NCBI RefSeq assembly: GCF_001078595.1
Contig: NZ_LFTY01000001.1
Location: 301,830-365,829 of the forward strand
Reading direction: 5' to 3'
DNA: 64,000 bases
DNA from: Candidatus Rhodobacter oscarellae
Lineage (GTDB): Bacteria; Pseudomonadota; Alphaproteobacteria; Rhodobacterales; Rhodobacteraceae
The position numbers and the translations under genes are program-made. Numbering within the stretch: position 1 is the first letter of the stretch; each line of letters starts with the position of its first letter. Under the pieces are notes generated by a model that saw only the letters and a program-made list of their open reading frames with translations, did no database searches and was not told where the DNA came from. Below, in pieces: positions 62,849-64,000 of the stretch.

Positions 62849-64000
62849 TCAGTCATAAACCCGTTGGTCGTCAATGACTTTGCCGTCTTTGGGCAGGCTG
62901 CCCTCCGGCACCAGGGTGACGGTGCCGCTCAGCTTCAGGACCTCCTTGAGGCTCGCGGCGTAGGGTGCGGGGTCGCTGGCCGGGGTCTCAAGCTGCACCT
63001 CCATGGCGTCGGCCTCGCCGGCGCGGGTGGCGATGACGCGGGCCTTGGTGACCTCGGCGTGGCGCGCGACCAGGGCGGCGACCTGCTCGGGGCGCACGAA
63101 CATGCCCTTGATCTTGGTGGTCTGGTCGGCGCGGCCCATCCAGCCCTTGATGCGCCTGTTGGTGCGCCCGCAGGGGCTTTGGCCGGGCAGCACGGCGCTG
63201 AGGTCGCCGGTGGCAAAGCGGATCAGCGGGTAGTCGGGGTTAAGCGCGGTGACCAGCACCTCGCCGACCTCGCCCTCGGGCACGGGGTCGCCGGTGCCGG
63301 GCGTGACGATCTCTACGATGGCGCCCTCGTCGATGATCATGCCCTCCATGGCGTCGGATTCGTAGGCGATGTTGCCCAGATCGGCGGTGGCGTAGCATTG
63401 CAGGCAGGCGATGCCGCGATCGGCGTATTCTTGCCGCAGGCTGGGGAACAGGGCGCCGCCGCCCACCGCGGCCTTGGTGATGCCAAGGCTCAGGCCCAGC
63501 GCGTCGGCCTTGTCGAGAATCACTTTCAGGTAATCCGGCGTGCCCGCATAGGCGGTGATCCCCATGGCATGGGCGGCCTGGGCCTGCAGCTCGGTCTGGC
63601 CGGTGCCCGCGGGGAAGACCTTGGCGCCCACCGCCCGCGCGCCGCTCTCAAACATCATGCCGGCGGGGGTGAAGTGATAGGCAAAGCAGTTCTGCACCAC
63701 GTCGCCCGCGCCAAAGCCCGCCGCGTGCAGGAACCGCGCAAAGCGCCACCAGTCGGGCTTTTCCACATGGCCCGGCTCATAGATCGGCCCGGGGCTCTGG
63801 AAAAGATGCGTGTAGTCGCCCATCTCGACGCCGCCGAATGGCGGGCGGGCGGACTGCCAGCCGCCAAGGTCGCTCTTGCGCAGAACCGGAAAGCGCCGCA
63901 GATCCGCCAGATCGGCCAATGCGCCCGAGGGCCAGGCCGCGCCAACCGCGGCCTGGATGCGTGCGACCAGCGCCTGCGCCTGGCTCAGTTGATCGGCCTC
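62849..64000 (-). CDS. Phenylacetate-CoA ligase family protein, 5' end beyond window
   Basis: The frame stays open from the stop at 62849 to the window edge at 64000 (383 codons), so the start is missing. The adenylation motifs include FPAGTGQTELQAQAA, a YATADLGNIAYES stretch and a late TTKIKGMFVRPEQV region, all typical of PaaK-like acid-CoA ligases. It activates an aromatic or other acid with ATP and CoA. Next to it is the pseudo-caspase unit, 42 bases downstream. Confidence 0.9.
   Translation of the reverse strand, partial: EADQLSQAQALVARIQAAVGAAWPSGALADLADLRRFPVLRKSDLGGWQSARPPFGGVEMGDYTHLFQSPGPIYEPGHVEKPDWWRFARFLHAAGFGAGDVVQNCFAYHFTPAGMMFESGARAVGAKVFPAGTGQTELQAQAAHAMGITAYAGTPDYLKVILDKADALGLSLGITKAAVGGGALFPSLRQEYADRGIACLQCYATADLGNIAYESDAMEGMIIDEGAIVEIVTPGTGDPVPEGEVGEVLVTALNPDYPLIRFATGDLSAVLPGQSPCGRTNRRIKGWMGRADQTTKIKGMFVRPEQVAALVARHAEVTKARVIATRAGEADAMEVQLETPASDPAPYAASLKEVLKLSGTVTLVPEGSLPKDGKVIDDQRVYD

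Overview
The window looks like chromosomal DNA of a high-GC alphaproteobacterium of the order Rhodobacterales (roseobacter/rhodobacter group). The grounds are the GC-rich codon use, the typical family content (DUF1150 with a small heat-shock protein, DUF1674, DUF3035, DUF465, Hint-domain proteins, GSCFA protein, tripartite tricarboxylate transporter with TctDE) and several intergenic palindrome families that I recall from that group. Most of it is core metabolism and housekeeping; the accessory signal sits in short stretches between operons.

Layout. 1-7.1 kb: minus-strand cluster DUF4129, DUF4350, MoxR ATPase, DUF58, SpoIIM-like and RDD membrane proteins, mostly with overlapping start/stop codons, followed by a membrane protein cut by the window edge. 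7.2-11.3 kb: beta-keto acid cleavage enzyme and the two subunits of a 3-oxoacid CoA-transferase, with a GSCFA gene and an SGNH-like gene inserted between the subunits. 11.4-17.9 kb: a periplasmic binding protein and the TctE/TctD two-component system on the minus strand, divergent from tctC, then tctB-tctA. 17.9-19.5 kb: a low-GC graveyard of insertion sequences next to tRNA-Pro(CGG). 19.7-22.7 kb: glycosyltransferase-like gene, a frameshifted EamA transporter and a DUF2167 protein.

22.8-32.6 kb: leucine biosynthesis, scattered on both strands: leuB, a LysR/NAD-epimerase divergent pair, an exonuclease/endonuclease-fold protein, a membrane protein, leuD, an Lrp-type regulator enclosed by palindrome clusters, a Hint protein, then leuC on the plus strand. 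32.7-36 kb: lipoprotein, trxB, and a two-gene unit of an HlyC-like lysine acyltransferase plus a second Hint protein. 36-46 kb: secreted RNase T2, agmatinase, rmuC-mutL, AraC-type regulator, and an M16 peptidase pair. 45.5-51.5 kb: DUF3035 lipoprotein, lspA, purH, heparinase-like gene, rsmB, and divergent DUF1674. 51.8-56.6 kb: PhzF, DUF1150-Hsp20 behind a sigma-32-type promoter, DUF465, purE, a pyrroline-5-carboxylate-reductase-like gene, purK, ybaB. 57.3-64 kb: TraB/GumN protein, palindrome cluster, FAD oxidoreductase, recR, a YARHG-like protein coupled to a cysteine-free caspase-fold protein, and a truncated phenylacetate-CoA-ligase-family gene.

The items most worth following are: a composite module of four palindromes present twice in opposite orientation (about 29.4 and 58.4 kb) with a partial copy at 28.7 kb; the acyltransferase-Hint pair, whose acyltransferase carries Glu at the catalytic Asp position and whose partner has no lysine before its Hint domain; and the cysteine-less pseudo-caspase coupled to a secreted small protein.
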